From Acidimicrobiales bacterium (GTDB taxonomy: Bacteria > Actinomycetota > Acidimicrobiia > Acidimicrobiales > Ilumatobacteraceae): a stretch of DNA of 42,794 nt. Within the stretch, counting starts at the first letter, position 1, and every line of letters starts with the position of its first letter. The stretch spans positions 1 to 42,794 of the forward strand of contig CANIBN010000003.1 in the NCBI GenBank assembly GCA_947465505.1, read 5' to 3'. Shown here in pieces: positions 40,287 through 42,794 of the stretch. Both the position numbers and the translations under genes were made by a program. The notes under the pieces are model-generated. The model worked only from the letters and a program-made list of their open reading frames with translations. It was not told the origin of the DNA and did not search any database.

Positions 40287-42561
40287 GGCTGCCGATTCCC
40301 CCGATGCTGTCCTGACGGCATCCGAGCCCGTTGATGCGCGGGTACACCTCAGCGTGTCGGGCATGACGTGTGCTGCCTGCGCGCTGCGTATCGAGAAGAA
40401 ACTCAACAAGCTGGAGGGCGTCTCGGCGTCCGTCAACTATGCAACCGAGAAGGCGAGTGTCGCGTTCGACGCAACACGCATCGGGCCTGACGAGCTCATC
40501 GCTGTCATCGAGGCAACCGGCTACGGCGCAACGCTCCCGGCGCCCGTGCGAAGCGCGTCGGATGACAAGCAGCCTGATGGTTCGGTCGAACGTGCGCGCA
40601 GCCTGCAGCGCCGACTCATCGTGTCGACAGTGTTCGGCCTACCCGTGCTCATCATCTCGATGGTGTCGCCGCTGCAGTTCTCCTACTGGCAGTGGGTCTG
40701 CCTTGGACTGTCGGCGCCGGTTGCCAGTTGGGGTGCATGGCCGTTCCACCGTGCGGCGTTCGTCAACCTGCGCCACCGGGCGACGACGATGGACACGCTC
40801 ATCAGTGTCGGCGTCCTGTCGGCGTTTCTGTGGTCGCTGTGGGCACTCATTTTCGGCCATGCCGGCATGGCCGACATGAAGATGGGCTTCTCGTTCAAGG
40901 TCGATCGTGCTGCGGGCACGGAGCACATCTACCTCGAGGTGGCCTCCGCCGTCGTGGTGTTCATCCTTGCTGGTCGCTATTTCGAGGCGCGCGCGAAGTC
41001 ACGCGCGGGCTCTGCGCTGCGCGCACTCGTTGCTCTCGGGGCAAAGGACGTGTCGCTGCTTCGACCCGACGGGCAAGAGGTGCGCGTCCCTGTCGAGGAA
41101 CTGGTTGTCGGTCAGCGATTCGTCGTACGCCCCGGCGAGAAGATCGCCACCGACGGTCTCATCGAATCGGGTGAGTCGGCAGTGGACCAGTCGCTCGTCA
41201 CCGGCGAGAGCGTCCCGGTAGATGTGGGCCCCGGGCACGCGGTGATCGGCGCAACGGTCAACACCAGCGGACTCCTCACGGTGCGGGCCACTCGTGTGGG
41301 GGGCGACACCGCCCTTGCCCAGATGGCGCGTCTCGTCGAGGCGGCACAGTCTGGCAAAGCTCCGGTTCAGCGCCTTGCGGATCGCGTTGCGGGTGTCTTC
41401 GTGCCGGTCGTCATTGCACTGTCTCTCGCCACGCTCACGTTTTGGTGGGTGAAGGACGGCAGCGCAACCAACGCGTTTACCGCAGCGGTCGCCGTGCTCA
41501 TTATCGCCTGCCCCTGTGCGCTTGGCCTGGCAACACCAACAGCGCTGCTCGTCGGAACGGGCCGCGGCGCGCAGCTCGGAATCCTCATCAAGGGGCCTGA
41601 GGTGCTGGAGAGTACGCGCACTGTGGACACGGTGGTGCTCGACAAGACAGGGACGGTGACGACCGGCCGCATGAGTCTGCACGGTGTGGTGGTGGGCGCT
41701 GGGACCGACGAAGTGGGAGCACTGCGCCGTGCCGGTGCAGTGGAATCCGGGTCCGAGCACCCCATTGCGCAAGCCATTGCCACCGCCGCTCGCGAGCGCA
41801 CGGGTGAACTGCCCTCACCCACCTCGTTCGAGAACGTGCCGGGGTTGGGCGTGCGTGCGCAGGTAGACGGCCACACGGTTGCCGTCGGCAGGCTGCGCTG
41901 GTTCGTCTCCCTCGGGTGGACGGTTGATGACACCCTTGCCCGGCAGTCGCTCACTGAGGAAGCGCACGGGCGCACCGTGGTCGCCGCCGGTTGGGACGGT
42001 GCCGTCACCGCGCTGCTCGTGGTGAGCGACACCGTGAAGCCCACCAGCAGGGAGGCCATCGCATCGCTGCGCTCACTGGGGCTTGCCCCCGTGCTCCTCA
42101 CCGGCGACAACGAGGCAACCGCGCGGGCAGTCGCAGCCGAGGTCGGGATCGACGAGGTCATTTCTCAGGTGCTGCCGAGCGACAAGGTCGCCGTGGTGCA
42201 AGGACTGCAGGATGCCGGCCGCGTGGTTGCCATGATCGGTGACGGGGTTAACGATGCCGCTGCACTCGCCCAGGCCGATCTCGGTATTGCGATGGGCACC
42301 GGCACGGACGTCGCCATCGAGGCGTCGGACCTCACGCTGGTGAGCGGCGACCTTCGCTCCGCCGCCGTTGCGGTTCGGCTCTCACGGCGCACTCTTGCGA
42401 TCATCAAGGGCAACCTGTTCTGGGCCTTCGCCTACAACGTTGCGGCGCTGCCGCTCGCTGCGGCTGGCTTGCTCAATCCCGTGATTGCGGGCTTTGCGAT
42501 GGCCGGCTCCAGCGTGTTCGTGGTGTCGAACAGCCTCCGCCTCCGCCGCTTCCGCCCCTAA
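40264..42561 (+). CDS. copA: Copper-exporting P1B-type ATPase
   Basis: The 765-residue pump has one N-terminal HMA domain (C36 and C39 in GMTCAAC), eight predicted membrane helices, the metal-site CPC (C416, P417, C418), actuator TGE (VTGESVPVD), the phosphorylated D460 in DKTGT, the SEHPIAQ loop typical of P1B-1 pumps, and GDGVNDAAAL. These are the marks of Cu(I) export. The ATG at 40264 is the first in this frame and lies inside copZ. A likely CsoR-type operator lies upstream. Confidence 0.95.
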   Translation: MKPSASPEAADSPDAVLTASEPVDARVHLSVSGMTCAACALRIEKKLNKLEGVSASVNYATEKASVAFDATRIGPDELIAVIEATGYGATLPAPVRSASDDKQPDGSVERARSLQRRLIVSTVFGLPVLIISMVSPLQFSYWQWVCLGLSAPVASWGAWPFHRAAFVNLRHRATTMDTLISVGVLSAFLWSLWALIFGHAGMADMKMGFSFKVDRAAGTEHIYLEVASAVVVFILAGRYFEARAKSRAGSALRALVALGAKDVSLLRPDGQEVRVPVEELVVGQRFVVRPGEKIATDGLIESGESAVDQSLVTGESVPVDVGPGHAVIGATVNTSGLLTVRATRVGGDTALAQMARLVEAAQSGKAPVQRLADRVAGVFVPVVIALSLATLTFWWVKDGSATNAFTAAVAVLIIACPCALGLATPTALLVGTGRGAQLGILIKGPEVLESTRTVDTVVLDKTGTVTTGRMSLHGVVVGAGTDEVGALRRAGAVESGSEHPIAQAIATAARERTGELPSPTSFENVPGLGVRAQVDGHTVAVGRLRWFVSLGWTVDDTLARQSLTEEAHGRTVVAAGWDGAVTALLVVSDTVKPTSREAIASLRSLGLAPVLLTGDNEATARAVAAEVGIDEVISQVLPSDKVAVVQGLQDAGRVVAMIGDGVNDAAALAQADLGIAMGTGTDVAIEASDLTLVSGDLRSAAVAVRLSRRTLAIIKGNLFWAFAYNVAALPLAAAGLLNPVIAGFAMAGSSVFVVSNSLRLRRFRP

Positions 42562-42570
42562 CCCCCTCTC

Positions 42571-42619
42571 GTTCTCGGTCCCCAAACTGCACGTTTTGAG
42601 CGTTTTCGAGACCGAGAAC
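42571..42619. repeat. 49-bp palindromic repeat, copy 1
   Basis: This 49-base unit begins GTTCTCGGTC and ends GACCGAGAAC, ten-base perfect inverted ends, around an inner CAAAC...GTTTTG pair. It lies 10 bases after the copA stop and is followed by a second nearly identical copy. It may be a dispersed palindromic element or part of a tandem terminator. Confidence 0.8.
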
Positions 42620-42633
42620 GCAGGTGTCTGTTT

Positions 42634-42682
42634 GTTCTCGGTCCCCAAACTGCACGTTTTGAGCGTTTTCGGGACCGAGAAC
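42634..42682. repeat. 49-bp palindromic repeat, copy 2
   Basis: This copy matches copy 1 at 48 of 49 bases; the one change (A to G at the start of the right arm) extends the inverted ends to 12 bases (GTTCTCGGTCCC and GGGACCGAGAAC). The two copies are separated by 14 bases, giving a 63-base period. No transposase is nearby and only two copies are in the window. Confidence 0.8.
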
Positions 42683-42726
42683 AACGGGGATTTCCGGACG
42701 GAGACGGTCGTGCACCCAGTAGGGGT

Positions 42727-42794
42727 ATGGACCTACAACCACTTCGCGCCTGCGCGAACGCTCAACACGGTGTCATCGCCTTCTCCCAAGCCAA
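42727..42794 (+). CDS. Start of a probable AbiEi-like or DUF559-family gene (runs off the right edge)
   Basis: An ATG at 42727 opens a frame to the edge with 22 codons (MDLQPLRACANAQHGVIAFS). The sequence ANAQHGVI and its helix-turn pattern resemble the N-terminal winged helix of actinobacterial AbiEi-type antitoxin domains and the DUF559 proteins that carry it. No ribosome site is well placed, and TAGGGG directly before the ATG could instead be part of a -10 element. Twenty-two codons are too few for confidence; the rest lies outside the window. Confidence 0.4.
   Translation, partial: MDLQPLRACANAQHGVIAFSQA

Noticed and set aside
42571-42682. A CRISPR array at the right edge
   Set aside because: There are only two repeat copies, each 49 bases and internally palindromic, with a single 14-base spacer, far too short for CRISPR, and there are no cas genes.
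42715-42735. A second copper-type operator resembling the copZ site (shared AGGGGTATG)
   Set aside because: Only one half site is present, and the stretch coincides with the start codon region of the edge gene. The match is too short to claim.

Overview
The window is GC-rich, densely packed DNA with two WhiB-type iron-sulfur regulators, a TatA translocase subunit, RegX3/SenX3-like phosphate signalling, polyphosphate kinase and 11-nt-unit Pho boxes of the actinobacterial type. This points to an actinobacterium, and an Acidimicrobiia-like lineage is my best guess. That placement is inference: there is no rRNA or other phylogenetic marker here.

Positions 1-28400 lie almost entirely on the minus strand and form a phosphate super-locus. 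In transcriptional order (right to left) it holds: an 87-aa protein and polyphosphate kinase (28394-26006); a secreted five-FN3 protein with its own Pho-box-like site (25861-23846); and a compact nine-gene operon (23671-13346) that also starts behind a Pho-box-like site. That operon encodes a small membrane protein, PstC, PstA, a membrane-tethered PstS, an 880-aa secreted protein with a PstS-like half, two tethered proteins sharing a new-looking two-cysteine domain, a sortase-fold protein lacking the catalytic residues, and PstB. Next come a PstS-like secreted protein, a WxL-like FN3 surface protein, a DUF916-like WxL-partner protein, another tethered protein and a tyrosine phosphatase (13174-6962). 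Last is the ordinary pstSCAB-phoU-senX3-regX3 operon behind an overlapping double Pho box, followed by the start of a probable MFS transporter that runs off the left edge.

The most unusual content is the 6962-25861 block. It is a Pho-type-controlled cell-surface assembly that combines a second complete Pst transporter with several phosphate-binding-like proteins held at the surface, WxL/DUF916-type wall proteins, FN3 proteins and a sortase-like protein with no visible active site. I propose that it captures phosphate at the cell surface, or scaffolds the surface under phosphate starvation, and passes phosphate to PstC2A2B2. This is inference from gene content, overlaps and shared domains.

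Positions 28500-42560 are more ordinary chromosomal genes on both strands: two whiB genes, tatA, a glutamate formimidoyltransferase-like gene, a macrodomain protein, a VWA protein and a MoxR/ChlI-like AAA+ ATPase, a class III nucleotide cyclase coupled to a degenerate GH1-like protein, a cold-shock protein, an APH-fold kinase with a dienelactone hydrolase, a coiled-coil VanY peptidase, and a copZ-copA copper export pair. The right edge has two copies of a 49-bp palindromic repeat and the start of a probable AbiEi-like gene. No stretch longer than 300 bases lacks a gene. I saw no tRNA, rRNA, CRISPR array, transposase or prophage gene.
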